Assembly: GCF_902459465.1 (NCBI RefSeq)
Contig: NC_047063.1
Span: 18,937,685-19,001,684 of the forward strand
DNA: 64,000 nt
Source of the DNA: Asterias rubens
Taxonomy: Eukaryota; Echinodermata; Asteroidea; Forcipulatida; Asteriidae
Direction: 5' to 3'
Position numbers and translations under genes: made by a program. Shown here piece by piece: positions 22,760 through 35,782 of the stretch (position 1 is its first letter; each line of letters begins with the position of its first letter). Below the pieces are notes generated by a model. The model saw only the letters and a list, made by a program, of their open reading frames with translations, was not told where the DNA came from and ran no database searches.

Positions 22760-23543
22760 CAATTAGATAGTTGCAATAACGTAACTCTCCTACCGACAGC
22801 CGCCAGGCCGGAGGGTTTTGAGATTCTCTCGAGCGGCAAACAACAATCTGGTCCAACACGTATAATTGAGACAGCTAGTCACCAGATTTGCCCTATTTTT
22901 ACAACTTTCAAAAATTACGACACAAATTCTACAGGGCACGAACTTAATCCTCAATGTCTAGTGAACACTCAAAACACCATTCTGTGAAACCATTCTGTGA
23001 AAAGGGGTGTTACAAGGCAGTGCATGTGCACTGTCCGTTTACAGTGCCCGCAGTTCACTCATAATGGCGCGCAACACTGCTTGTAACACCCCTTTTACAG
23101 AATGGTTTATTCCAAATTGGCTGCGGCTCGGCAGTTTGTCAATCCAATAGGCTGTGGTTCAGCGCTTGGTGACCAAAAAAATAAGGCATTGAACATATCG
23201 GACAGTCAATACGTGCGATGCGACAAAGGTCCAAATTTCAACCTGGGAAATTTGTGACTGTTTCGCTACGGGCGGGATCTGGTAAGTTTTTGTCCTTTTT
23301 CGTCAAAAATATTTTTTCAATGGTGTTTTGAGTGTTCATTAGACATTGAGGATTAAATTCAGGCCCTTAGAGTTTGTGTAATGAATTTTTGAAAGTGATA
23401 AAAAAGTGGCAAATCTGGTGACTAACTGTCAAAATTATACGTGTTGGTCTGGACCAGATTGTCGTTTGCCGCTCGAGAAAATCTAGTAACCATCCAGCCT
23501 GGCGGCCGTCGGGGGGAGTTTACGTTATTGCAACTAACAATTA
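22760..23543. mobile_element. Fold-back L: 0.8-kb inverted repeat with nested palindrome
   Basis: Outer arms of about 230 bp (left CAATTAGATAGTTGCAATAA ... GCCGCCAGGCC..., right the inverse ending TTATTGCAACTAACAATTAG). The centre holds another palindrome, AACCATTCTGTGAAAAGGGG / CCCCTTTTACAGAATGGTT. An ORF at 22670-22987 runs into the left arm and is not a gene. Confidence 0.88.
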
Positions 23544-23833
23544 GACTGTAGCCTGAGTAAATACTCATGCTCAGGGGCACTCATAAATTGCTGTGCTTGT
23601 AGGTCCTAATGAGCAATGAATGCACACCCATTTTCAGCCCGATCGGACTTTCCATGTGGTCAGGGCAGAAACCACTAAAATCTGACATTTTTAGGGCAAA
23701 ATACCACCTTTTTGGTAAAAACATGTCATAACCATGTCAATTTTTATCACATTTATGCAAATTTGGTATCAAATTGATGAGAATTGCATGCTCAAATCAA
23801 TTCTTTCATCAAAAATAAATTTTCTGAAATGTA

Positions 23834-25449
23834 GGTCACTGTAATCTTTAATATGTTATCGTGACCTTTGACCCCGTTTTTGAAATAATGTATCATTCAT
23901 TTGATAGAGCATGTCTTCCTCTATCAGAATCCACTAAGAAACAGTTGGGCTCGTCAAAATTTACAAGTTTATGACTATTTTTGTACAAGTCACTATGATC
24001 TTTGATATGTTATCGTGACCTTTGACCCAATTTTTGAAATAACGCATCATTCCAAAAGTCAATGAAATGAAAATCACTTGATAGAGCATGTCATCCTCTA
24101 TCAGAATCCACTAAGAAACAACTTGGCCCTTCAAAATTTACAACTTTAAGACTATTTTTGTACAGTTGGTAGGTTACAAATTAGTCAGTTTATACATGTA
24201 CTTTACTTTATAAATAAATTAAAATAAAAAACTTTCCAAAGTTACTAAAATTGTTATTGGTTTGGGATTTTTTCATGTTGAGGGCTGATGTGGTCTAACC
24301 AGAATCATACTTTAAAATACCAGCAGTGACGCACCCAGGATTTAATTTGGATTGTGGGTGGAGGGGGGGGGGGGGGGCATTTTTCTGAAACAAAATTCTT
24401 TCCAAGATGGTAAACAAAAAATGTCACCATGCTGCAACTCTGGCTTCATCGGAAGGTTAGCATGCCTTTTCGTGTGCTATATGGTTAAATGGAAATCGCA
24501 CAGTTAGCACAAAATCTGCTGCTGAGCAGCTCTATTAAAATGGGCACTGAAGTCAGAGTTGCAGCATGGTGAACAAATTGTTCTTGAGGATTTCTCAGAA
24601 AGTTACTATGCATTAATTTGTTGTTCAAGATTCATCACAGGGGTTAAAGTAAGACTGCATAAGTTTGTGATCTACTGAAGAAAGGCAGACAGCTTCTCCA
24701 TCTCAACCTTGATGTAATCTCTAACTGGGATCACTAATAATCACAGTGGTGCACCCGAAAGGGGGGGGGGGGGGGTGGGGGACGATGGGTCTGGGGGATT
24801 GATCCCAGCCCCTCCAAGGTATTCAATTTGTTTGTTTGAGTTGTTTTGATTTTTTGTTTTACAATCTTCGAAAGAAATTTTTGGGGAAAATATGGCCCAC
24901 CCCCAAAAAATAATAAATCCTGGGTGTGTCACTGCTGATAGTTTAAATTCTGATTCTGGTTAAACCACATCAGCCCTCAACAAGAAACAAATCGCAAACC
25001 ATGAACACTTTAAGTAACTTTAGAAACAGAAGAGTGAGGTTTGTTGGCGGATTTATTATGTAAAGTATATAAATTGACTAGTTTGTGACCTAACAACTGT
25101 ACAAAAATGGTAATAAAATTGTAAATTTTGAAGAGCCCAGTTGTTTCTTGGTTGATTATCATAGAGGAAAACATGTTCTATCTAGTGATTTTTATTTTGT
25201 TGATTTTTGGAATGATGCATTGTTTCACAAATTGGGTCAAAGGTCACGATAACATATTAAAGATCACGTTACTTGTACAAAAATAGTCATAAAGTTGTAA
25301 ATTTTGAAGAGCCCAACTGTTTCTTGGTGGATTCTGATAGAGGAAGACGTGCTCTATCAAGAGATTTTTATTTCATTGATTTTTGGAATGATACATTATT
25401 TCCAAAACTGGGTCAAAGGTCACGGTAACATATTAAAGATTACAGTGAC
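23834..25449. mobile_element. Fold-back M: 1.6-kb inverted repeat with duplicated arms
   Basis: Arms of about 500 bp. The left arm contains two tandem units of about 160-170 bp, each with TATGTTATCGTGACCTTTGA and CTCTATCAGAATCCACTAAG. The right arm contains the same two units inverted. An inner inverted repeat (ATGCTGCAACTCTGGCTTC / GAAGTCAGAGTTGCAGCAT, 24430-24570) and two poly-G tracts lie in the loop. No transposase ORF; the ORF at 25304-25684 is an arm artefact. Confidence 0.88.
24363..24377 (+). repeat. Poly-G tract in fold-back M loop
   Basis: Run of 15 G. A second run lies at about 24762-24780, both inside the loop of the fold-back. Confidence 0.8.
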
Positions 25450-25945
25450 AGCACGTAAAGTTCTGGGGGAAAAAATCTTTGAATATAATGTCCGGTTAAT
25501 TTCGGATAGTTGGTTAGCGGTTAATTTAACTGAATACCAAATTTCAATACTCGCCCAGCACTTATGTTTGTACACGCTTTTTTTTCTTCAAATTTTCAAA
25601 TCATCACATCTAGACAAACTCATCATTAAGCCCTGTAATTCCACAAATGTAAGGAACAAAATGAAATATGTTGAAGTAGTGTAGGAATTTTTCTAAGTGG
25701 TAGAAATAAACAATAAAAGTACCCTGCATTTCGTGACCTTTGAAAACTTTGCGTTTTAGACATGTACATGTATCAATAGTTGCATGCAATGGCGACAATG
25801 ATGAGACGATGTTAAAAGAGAGCCATTAACAGCTGAACAAGGTGGGCTACATGTAGCCCTACCTGTGTGGCCAACGAGTGCCATGACTAGTGAACTGATA
25901 ATTTTAAGCTTTGTTTTTCCCTTGATCGATAGCTTACTTTAAAGG
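25450..25945 (+). promoter_or_regulatory. Upstream region / 5' UTR of BORCS6
   Basis: Non-repeat DNA between fold-back M and the BORCS6 start. No TATA box or other core motif can be named with confidence. Confidence 0.35.
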
Positions 25946-28900
25946 ATGGAGGATGACAATCAAGATGGAGGAGACCAAAGACGAACTAAGGATCACGCAA
26001 AAACTGAGCAACTTGATAAGAGACCGGACACTTTGTCTAAAGATTTAGGTAGCGGTAGCTCCCTGCAAGACAGTAAACAATCACCGAGTTTGAACAATAG
26101 ACATGCCAGGAGAGACAGAGAGGATGCGTTCCGTAAGAGCAAATCAGAAGAAGTATTTGAGTACTGCAAAGAGATGGGTCAGCGTAAAGATTCAGAGAAT
26201 GTTCGGACAGCTGGATCAGGGTGTAGTAGCCCCACAAGTAGCACAGCAGGGGTGGACATTAACCACCGCTTACCACCTGAATCTCCTGGTGCCTGGTCGC
26301 CTAGTGCCTCACAGATACACTATATGGCGGACTCGCCGCTTACCCCAACGAGATTCCGCTCCAAATCCGAGGCAGACACAAGTACGAACCCAATCCATGC
26401 CCAGGCTATAATAAGCACAAGCGTGCGACCAAAAGAACGAAGGACCAGTTCATCGTCGTCCACGGATGCACAGTCGCCAGTTAGTGTGGATTCGCCGCGG
26501 GGTGAGCCAGCAGGCTCAGCATCTGGATCCCTTTCGCTGCATGGTACGGTGACAAGAGAGGGGGAAATGGTTTCTTTTGTTGCCGATGATCTTATGGAGA
26601 AAATCCGTCAGAGCGGTGACCCATTGAAAGCTAAGAATAGGGGTAAGCCGCATCATGGCCTGTGCAAAAATCCCAACCAAAAACAAAAAATAAAAAAGAC
26701 AGCAAAAGTGGAAGTATTGGTTTTTTAGTCGTGCTGATGGACTAAACCATTTCTGTTCGAAAATCTCTAACTTTGTTTTGCAATTCTGACAAACAGTAGT
26801 GCATTTGTATTAACATTGCTTGCATTTAGTTTGAAGTTCTCTTTATTTCTTTTGATTTTTTTTTTACTCAAAAGACTCATTCGAGATTTATTGTAGTTTC
26901 ATCAAACCCCGGCCCCTCGTACATGTACACATCGTTCTGAACCGGTCAATCTGTTCAAGTCTCAATGCAATTTATTAGCAGCCAGAAATGTCTTTACGTA
27001 TCTAGGCACATCCCAGAGTCAAAGCTGCAAAATGACAAGCGTACTGGTCCTGCTGGCTAGTTGCTGAAAAGCTAAGGGGGGCAAACCCTGATTCGTACTA
27101 TATGTAGATTCTGGATGCGGCTAGTTTGTGATAGAAATTTGTGACAATGTGTCTGGAAATGCTTACGTGCAATGGCCCTTGAAAAGTACAGTTCAAATTG
27201 ATGCATGGCTTGTTCTTGGTTTTTGTGTTCATTTATCCCACAGCAGCTTATTTTAGTGTTTCCCTCGATTTTCTTTTAACCTGGATTGCATTCAACTTAT
27301 GTGACTGTGGAGCCACAGTTTGAAAGATCTGTGACATGCTAGTTTGGAGCATGAATGCACTGTATTGAAAAGCTTTGCACAGATTTCACAGTTTGCGATA
27401 TTTTCGCAAATGCTGCAAAATGCTGCAATGCTACAAAACGCTTTTGTGCCCAACGCGCTCTACTTTCTAGAAATATGCGATGTGACAATGTTTGCGTTGG
27501 TAATCTGAGTGGTAGACTCCCTTGTTGCAATGTGCGAGACTCTGTGGGGATGTAATGTAAGGTGGCAGCAGACCAGGTCAATTTGTTGTTATCAAAAATG
27601 TGTGCATGCTCAGGATGATGTAATCAATGGAAAAGAATTAAAGGCAGCGGACACTATTGGTAATTACTCAAAATAATTATTAGCATAAAACCTTACTTGG
27701 TAACGAGTTATGGGGAGAGGTTGATGGTATAAAACATTGTGAGAAACGGCACCCTCTGATGTGACATAGTCTTCGAGAAAGAAGCAATTTTCAACAAATT
27801 TGATTTAGAGACCTCATACGGTAGTTAGAATTTGAGGTCTCTAAATCAACCATCAAAATGCACACAACTTCGTGTGACAAGGGTGTTTTTTTTTTCTTTC
27901 CTTATTATCTCGCAACTTCGACGACCAATTGAGCTCAAATTTCCACAGGTTTGTTATTTTGTGCATATATTGAGATACACCAAGTGAGAAGACTGGTCTT
28001 TGACAATTACCAATAGTTTCCAGTGCCTTTAAGCGATACAGTGGGTCTATGTCTGCTCTCATTTCGGCCCAATATCTGTCATTGAACATGCTTTCTTATA
28101 TTGAATCATTGTATTAATGGTTGAGTGTTTTTTAAACCCCTCTTTTGCTGATTGATATCAGGGGCCTTTTCTAAATCTTGGCTCGGGCTTTAATTGATTT
28201 TGCGGTTGAACAAAGATTTTCGGGGTAGATACAATCGCCTCAATGCCCTTGGAGGTTTCCTTTGCTCATATGAAATGCTCCACCTTGTACATTGTACATG
28301 TAAATTGGGTCCCTTCAATGATCAAAGAGGTGCCCTTCAATGAAGCAGAACAAAACCTAACCCTTATAAGACCATTGTAAATACATGTTCAAATGATATT
28401 GTATCTATGTGGTCATCCTATATGGTCATTTTTGTTGTTTTTGTAATTTGTTGCCCTAGTTTGTGGGTTGTTTTTCCTTTATTTAGCTTTAATGCTCGAG
28501 TTGTGATTGTGTAGCAAGAAGCGCATTATGTTTTATATTAGCCTAACAGTCTACATTTATAATGGTTGATTTATGCAGTGAAACATGTGGTACTGACCTT
28601 TTGTACAATGCAGAACGCACCGCTGAAAAGTGTGCGTCGACCGTTTCAACCATTTTGTTAGGTAATTTTTCTGCGTACATTTTGACTCCCAAAATGACGG
28701 ACATAATATTTGCACGTAAGCATAGAGCCTCTGTGTGGTCTAAGTGTGCGGAATGTTGTTCAAAGAGTAAATAAAAATGTATTATGCATAATGCTCTGCC
28801 CAAAATGGGGGCCCTTTGGATCGTTGGGTGTCAGCAGACTTTACCAGGTAAATATATGTTGTTGACATAGTTTAGGGAATGCCCACATTTCTGAGAACCG

Positions 28901-31900
28901 TGATTTTACCTGGTAAGTCTGCCACCTAGTGTTCTCAAAAGTCTCCCATTGCATGTTACCAAGTGGAGCTCTGGAAGTGCCCGTAGGATTCTGAGTACAT
29001 TATCTACATGTACATGTACATGTTATTATCCAGCGATAAATTATCTTGGGAAGTCAGAATATTTGCCTGTTAACATAGTGCACATACATGTACACTACGT
29101 TTGAAACAGTCTTCCCAAATCCCTTATCGCATGAAATTATCATCCCACAGTAAGGATGGTCTCAGACTATGATAAATATATCATGAACTTAAAAGTCCAA
29201 TGTCACTTACAGGCCTGTGTATTGCACTGACACTGTCGGTGATGATCCAAATAGACTGGTGAAGTATGCATGATAATTTCTTGACGGGAAAAGCCATCAC
29301 TTTCTTCGTCCTCAAATACAACTTTTGTAGTAACCTGTCGTCCCTTGAAACCTGATGTCCAACATAGCTTTGTTTGACAAGATTTTTACAGGGGACCCTG
29401 GATAGTGCACAAGTTGTCCTTTCACACGAGGAACATTTTTGTAAAATTCTACAACCATGCGACAATTAAGCAAGGGACCCTTGCAAAAGATATTCACGAA
29501 CCACGTGTGAAAGGGGCTAAAAGTGTCATTAAGAAAGCCCCCCCCCCCCCCAAAAAAAAAAAAAGAAAAGACCACTCGGGGATTCAGCTTTAAGACCAAA
29601 CTAATGAAAGCATCTTACTGTTGTCCATGTGTTATCTCCAGGCAGTAGCACAGCAGGCTCAACAGCGAGTCTCACCCCTTCATCTTCATCACGTAGCCGC
29701 ACCCCTTCCCTAAGCCCCTCTGGCATCAGCTCCAGTGCAATCCCCCCGGTGGACCCTGCTGCCCTGGCCGATATTGAGAAACACTGTAAGAGGGTGGCAG
29801 ATAACGTCGACCTCATGATGGGACACCTGTCTAGTACACTACAGAATGTAAGTCACTGTCTGTCGTCTTTTAATTTTGTAAAAGGTTTTGAGATTTCACT
29901 GAAAATCTGAAGCGTACTCCATGTCCTTGTAGGGTGATTTTCCTTGGTACATGTAGCAGTTAGTATTCAATCTGAGAAACGTTTACTGCAGATTCAAATT
30001 TTGGGACCTAAAAACTGACATCTTTTTACATAACAACCTTACTCACTAAAATGTTTTTGTACTATCGAAAGCTGCTGTACGCTCCTATCCAAAGATTTTT
30101 CTTGCCATTCATTTATTCTCAAACACATAAACATGGATTGGTAAATACCCCCAAAAATGAATGCCCCATAAGAACTTGGTATGAAGCACTGCAAATGTTG
30201 ATAGTATAATTTTTTTTGAGAAAGATCGTGTTACTATGTTACCAGACAGCTCCAGAATTTAAATTGAGTTTTTCAAATTCTACTTGTGTGATATTTGTTT
30301 TTGATGCATTGTACCCAGAAACTTAAAGGTCCGGGGAAAAAAAAATTGTGATATAATTCTGTGTCATATTTTATGACAAGTTTGATAGTTTATAAAAATA
30401 ATTCTTCTAGACTTCAATTTCTACTATTGTCTTTCATCCGCACAGATGTCGGCAATTACTGTTGGTCATACTCAGACATACAGAGATGCTGTGGAAAAAG
30501 CCGGAGTCACTGTTGATCAAAGTGTTAAGGTGAGCGAGCTTACTTTCCCCCCAAAGCAGACTGACATGTTTGTACTGCACATGCTCGCTGGACTGTCCTT
30601 TGTTATCATGTAGTTAAAGGCACTGGACGCTATTGGTAATTGTCAAAGACCAGTCTTCTCATTTGGTGTGTCTCAACATTTGCATAAAAAAACAAACTTG
30701 TGAACATTTGAACTCAATTGGTCGTCAAAGTTGGGAGATAATAATGAAGAACAACTACCCTTGTCACAAATATTAGTGTGACTATTGACATTAAAAACAA
30801 TGCTAGATCCCAATTTTAATTGTTAGGTGTCAAGCATTCAGCCCGAACACCTCTTATTTTTGGTTTTTTGTTTTGCCTTTCTTCTACTTCTTAGGTGTTC
30901 GGAGCAGAGTATATCTGAACACCTCTTGTATTGTTTGTTTGTTTTGTTTTTAGGTGTCCTAGTCCGCTAACAAAAGCACATTATGAACGCGTTTGAGCTT
31001 GAAACTTTGCACATGGTTAGATATGCATTAGGCGAGGAAAAATGTTTAAGTTACGTCATGATGACGTCATCCATTCTTAGAGTTATGAGGATTCAAAGTT
31101 TATTATTTCAAAAAAACTTGTTATCTACATGACAGATTCTTACAATCAATACATCCTCAGAGACATTCGGTGTAGACATTTCCGAGGTAGCAGACATAGT
31201 GTTTGTTATAAAACTGCAGTCTTGTAACTATCACCCTGGTCTTGGAGTTGCAAGATACTATGAAAGCAAAAACACCCTTGTCACACAACGCTGAGTACTT
31301 TCAGATGCTTGATTTCGAGACCTCAAAATCTAATTCTGAGGTCTCGAAATAAAATTTGTGGAAAATTACTTCTTTCTCGACAACTACGTCACTTTTAGAG
31401 GGAGCTGTTTCTCACATTGTATTATGCCATCAACCTCTCCCCATTACTCGTAACCAAGTAAGGTTTTATGCTAATAACTATTTTGAGTAATTACCAATAG
31501 TGTCCACTGCCTTTAAATTGAATGAAAAGAGTGCAACTAAATGTGTTGTTTTCCCCACTCTTTCTGCAGTGTATGTACGCACTGATCGCTAAGTGTGAAG
31601 AGCTCAACAGGACTATGGAGCCCGTCCACAAACTTGCCAACCAAATGTATCCTTTATGTGAGACGCCATGTTTATCAGGATGAGATGTTTCAGTCTTTTA
31701 TCTGAACTTTTTATGTCGGCCTAGTGAAGAATTTCAGGCAGTTTTTTTTTACACATTTAAATAAATCCTGTTGTTTGGTAACTCACTAGTGCTGCGGACA
31801 CTGTTCCCAAAAGCTCCTCTGAATCTTGTTTACCCAACAAGCGGCGAAAATGACATCATTTCAAACAAACCTTGTTGTATCCCATATTCAGGCTTTTTTT

Positions 31901-32428
31901 GTTAGCAAAGACTCTCAACCCTGCTTTATGCAGGAAGGGTTTAGTTTATCTGGAGGGGTAGGGTTGTCTCTAAATTCCCTGTGAGCTGGGGGATTAATCA
32001 ATTTCCCTGAAGAGTTTGGTACTTTTTGTATGACATAAAACACAATGTCCACAGATTTACATTAAACTTACACAGTTTGAAGCTAATGAAGAAAGAAAGC
32101 TTCCCTTCAAATATTACTTGCTGAGGTGATGTAGCTTTTTGAGAAATGAATAAAACAATGTCACGAAAATTATTCTAGCATGTACAACAAATTTCTTCCC
32201 AGTTTTGGTATTAAAATACCAGTACTGGTAAATATGTTTCCTTTAAGATTTAAGACAAGCTTATTTTTGGTGATTGGGATGAAATCACACTGCATATGTG
32301 GTCCTTCCAACTCGTTACAAGAAATTACTATTTGAATCTTACAATTGGGTTAATGTTCCTTAATTCAAACCCGTAACAGTAAATCAGTGAAGAGACTACT
32401 AGAAGAAATGGAGGCTGCCTGCAAGTAG
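25946..32428 (+). CDS. BORCS6: BORCS6 (lyspersin), BORC complex subunit, 5 exons
   Basis: Exons 25946-26642, 29642-29847, 30446-30529, 31570-31646, 32380-32428 (1113 nt, 370 aa; human about 357). BORC sits on the cytosolic face of lysosomes and recruits ARL8 for kinesin-driven movement. Residues 1-200 are low-complexity, rich in Ser, Arg, Asp and Gln, as in the human N-terminus. The conserved part starts near residue 205 with TREGEMVSFVADDLMEKIR. After a Ser-rich linker it continues with PVDPAALADIEKHCKRVADN (exon 2), HTQTYRDAVEKAG (exon 3), CMYALIAKCEELNRTMEPV (exon 4) and KSVKRLLEEMEAACK (exon 5): a mostly helical C-terminus fitting a small coiled-coil subunit. Phases 1, 0, 0 and 2 all agree and join without a stop. 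Reading through the exon 1 donor would add only a short low-complexity tail. The name rests on remembered family similarity. Confidence 0.86.
26720..27637 (+). other. BORCS6 intron 1, first part; no feature recognised
   Basis: Unique-looking intron DNA. ORFs at 27339-27581 on either strand have no family resemblance. Confidence 0.4.
27638..28032 (+). mobile_element. Family A element, full length, in BORCS6 intron 1
   Basis: Both TTAA ends are intact. A short insertion (ACGGTAGTT) lies at the tip of the internal palindrome. Confidence 0.87.
28804..28951. mobile_element. Family F short palindromic element
   Basis: About 145 bp. Arms read GCAGACTTTACCAGGTAAAT and ATTTTACCTGGTAAGTCTGC, flanked by AGTCTCCCATTG. 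Related copies at 44883-45031 and 52184-52240. Confidence 0.78.
30614..31516 (-). mobile_element. Family A element split by a 0.45-kb insertion
   Basis: One TTAA end at 30614 and the other at 31516. The body runs to about 30785 and resumes near 31235. The intervening piece contains CGAACACCTCTTATTTTTGG / CTGAACACCTCTTGTATTG direct repeats and no ORF. In BORCS6 intron 3. Confidence 0.78.
32012..32200. mobile_element. Family G half element
   Basis: Contains GGTACTTTTTGTA, AACACAATGTCCACAGATTT and TATTACTTGCTGAGGTG in the same order as the left half of the complete palindromic copy at 55145-55502. In BORCS6 intron 4. Confidence 0.7.
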
Positions 32429-33664
32429 CTCATTGCTTCAGTTTTAGTCACCAACTCAATCCACGTTAACTCCTTATTACCGGTACTGCTGTCAAGTCAA
32501 AGACAACTGCTCATTACCTTGGGCAAGCATAGACCCAAAGATCAAAGCACGATTCAATCCTTAAGGATTCTTGGCAGTTAATATCAGTGTAAGGTTGTGT
32601 CTGAATCGGCGGCTACGGCTACGGCTAGATTTACGCATCATCATGCGGTGAGGTATAGGCCGTCTTTATCAACACTCTTAGCAACAGCCGTAGCCAAAGC
32701 TGCCAATTCGAATTCGGCCCATGGGCTGTTTTCATTGAACTTTGACCTGTTTGGCTATGGCTGTGGCTATACTGAAGTGTAATCACATGTAATGTTTAGC
32801 CACATTCAAAGCCATTTTGTTTTATACATAGCCATATATCATGGTGAGGTATCAATGTATTGACCCCTTGCACGCACCTCACAAGCGGCAACTGTGCCAC
32901 GCTCACCATTTTGGGTGGTCAATAGGTTTACATGTAGGTTTACGTGTAGGTTTAACTGAATAACGCACAGTAACATTGCCCACCAAAATGGCGCATCCAA
33001 GATTGTTCTGATGATGATGTCGGGTGAATTTGTTCAATATTTGGTTTGTGGTAACACCATGTGTGTATCTACATAGCCATAGCTTCTTGCTATACTATTT
33101 GCAATATTGGCTGTTTTCATAATCAACCAACCATTTACGTGGACTCTCGTATTTTGAGAGAAATTTTCCCTTTTAGCACTCGCTTTACCATGAAAAGATT
33201 ATCAACTTTCGATCAATTTCAACAACAGAAAACAAGGTTACATGTGTGAGTGTATTTTTAAAACAACGACATTCTTGACAAAACCTTTGATGACTTAACA
33301 ACTGTGTCATTGTGTTCCTGATCTGTGAACTGTCATGTGAATTATTATTGGTATTCAAAAAGCAGTGTCTTTGAAATAATACCTCTCATGTCTGATTCTT
33401 CTTAACGATTTTCACAATTGCCATTATTTATTTAATTATGCAGCTTGGGGTAACTGTTGGATTCTGCTCAGCGTAAACATAGCAAGCTGCCAAAAGGTGT
33501 TGTTTGTTCCGTCCGAATTATAAATTGCGAACAAAAAAAAGATGCTGTTGCAGACCACAAAGTTACCCTTGGTGTTTAGGCCGAAAAGTTGTAATGGTTG
33601 CACCCACCCACCGCAGCAGTTGAACTTAACAAAGTACTTTCTCTTCTACAAAGAAGTATGAAGT
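32429..33664. other. BORCS6 3' UTR and spacer
   Basis: Contains a GGCTACGGCTACGGCTAG / TAGCAACAGCCGTAGCC inverted pair at 32608-32705 and a family H phrase (GGTAACACCATGTGTGTATC) at about 33050. No coding sequence recognised. Confidence 0.5.
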
Positions 33665-33993
33665 TTAAAGGCACTTGACACTATTGGTTATTACTCAAAG
33701 TAATTTTTAGTATAAAAACTTAGTTGGTAGAAGCAATGGAGAGCTGTTGTTATTATAAAACATTGTGAGAAACGGCTCCCTCTGAAGTAACATAGTTTTT
33801 GAGAAAGAGGTAATTTCTCCCTCAAATAGTAGAATACGTCAGCTGAAGCCTGTTATTATGCATCTGAAGCGAACAAAGTAATGCAACAAGGGTGGGGTTT
33901 TCTTTTCTTTCAAATCTTCACATGTTTGTTATTTTATGCATGTGTTGAGAATATTGGTCCTTGACAATTACCAAGCGTGTCCAGTGCCTTTAA
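33665..33993 (+). mobile_element. Family A element
   Basis: Both ends are present, the centre is diverged and the internal palindrome mostly lost. Confidence 0.8.
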
Positions 33994-35539
33994 TGAAAAT
34001 GTTGAGATAAATTTGGATTTGAACAAAGAAAAAGAGTGAGCTTACCAAAGACAATTAAAATCTTACTAGTTGTAAATAGTTCAATTTGTTGTGTCGGCTC
34101 ATAAATTCAAAGAAAATGGGTACACATGTAGAGATGAAAGCGTATACAGAATTACCATATTACCAATAATGCGTTATGTCTTGAATGTCATGCGAATTGG
34201 GACAGGGTGCGCAAGACCAAATTGGTCGGTGCGATTTGTAGCATCAAAATTCTATTCAAATTCGTGTGTGAAGTATCACCTGGGTAATATACAGGATTGG
34301 AAGAGCTGATAAAATAGTCGTAGACAAAGTTCGTCTGTTGTGTGATCATGTACATGAAGTACTACAAACCTTTACAAAATTTCATCGTAATCTGTTTTGT
34401 GAGTCGGGGAAAAAACATGCACAAATTCTCAGCATGCTGTGAACACATTTGTCCTTATTGTTGTATCAACCGAAAACAGCTGCTGCAAATTTTTTTAAGG
34501 GTGTTCAGATACAGTTTTCCTGAATATGACTTCATTTAAGAGGGGAATGTTTTACAAAAACAAAATTATAATATGAACTTTAAAATCAATTAGCTTTTAA
34601 TCAATGACGTTTTTACATCTCCCAATCCTGAACAATGCCTTCTAATTTGGTTGTCGATGTTGTCATTTTTTTAGGTACAGATTTTGTGCACAATGACTTC
34701 ATGTCAGAGGGAAATTTTTTCCCATAATTTTTGTTTTATTGATCAGCTCATTAATCAGTAAGCTTTCCGCCTAAATTTAAAACAATGATGGTTTGTATCT
34801 TTACCAATTATATGAAAGTCCTACCTTTCACGGAGTCTCGACGAAATCAACTATTCCAGAATTAAGTTTTAAACCAATCCAGTTTCTCAAGTGTTTTAGG
34901 ACCTGTGGTCATCAGAACCCATTTTCAACAATATTCAAGTGCAAACTATATCAGTCTACATGGGCTTGGACCAGAAGCAATTTTTTGCTGAACATTACAG
35001 TTGCCATTCTCAAATTCTCAAACACATTCCTGATGTTTTTTAACAGAATTCCCTTTTTCGAATCGATTTTAATAGAACAACTAAAATTCCCTATTGAAAA
35101 GCACAACGACAGTGGCAATTTCGTAGTGCATAACACAATTTGCGGGCCGGAAGAAGCCAGAAAACCCTGTGTAGCAGGCTGTATATTCATCACCACTGTG
35201 CAATACGTCTAAGAATCACTTTTGCACAACGATCATTGAAAGCATTGCTTTAGTATAACAATCCTATAAATATTGCTTTTTACATCGAATATTATTATAC
35301 ATATTGTACATGTACATGTATATAGAATGCCATTGGATGTATTGTGTTGAATAATATTAAAATGCTTAATGGTGCTATAAAAACTAAAGAGCCTGCTTTC
35401 TTTTATTCATAAATTAATATCAATTAACCAAATTAATTTTGTTTTGTTGCACAAGGCGTTCGCTAGAGATCACCAACTAAGTTCAAATTGGTCTGATAAA
35501 CGGTCATAACTTAAAAACTACAACTACCGCCCTCATCTG
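33994..35539. other. Spacer between convergent genes BORCS6 and TRPV
   Basis: No recognised gene. The longest ORFs (34793-35212 plus, 34951-35196 minus) overlap each other and match no family I know. The (ATGTAC)n-like text at 35300-35320 is a short tandem repeat. Confidence 0.4.
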
Positions 35540-35661
35540 GTTGTGCACACAACTTCGTGTGACAAGGGTATTTTTTCTTTCATTATTATCTCGCAACTTC
35601 GACGACCGATTGAGTCCAAATTTTCACGTCTTATGCATACGTTGAGATACACAAAGTGAGC
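35540..35661 (+). mobile_element. Family A fragment
   Basis: Only the right third of the body (ACACAACTTCGTGTGACAAG to TTGAGATACAC) remains; no ends. Confidence 0.75.
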
Positions 35662-35753
35662 CACGTCTGCTGCTCAGGAGGGATCTTTATGGAGGTCCCT
35701 CTGTATCCTATACTCTGTTCCCACAGCTCCATGTTGAATTCTCTTCCACTATC

Positions 35754-35759
35754 TTTATT
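35754..35759 (-). promoter_or_regulatory. Candidate poly(A) signal for the TRPV gene
   Basis: AATAAA on the minus strand, 24 bases past the TAA stop of the last exon. It would give a very short 3' UTR; another hexamer lies at 35402-35407. Confidence 0.3.
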
Positions 35760-35782
35760 GTTGTAGATGAAGGGATATCATA

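Noticed and set aside
25304-25684. 126-codon ORF upstream of BORCS6
   Set aside because: Runs along the right arm of fold-back M; the inverted arm lacks a matching protein.
34793-35212. 139-codon plus-strand ORF downstream of BORCS6
   Set aside because: No recognisable domain, overlaps an ORF on the other strand, composition like the spacer. Cannot be called a gene.
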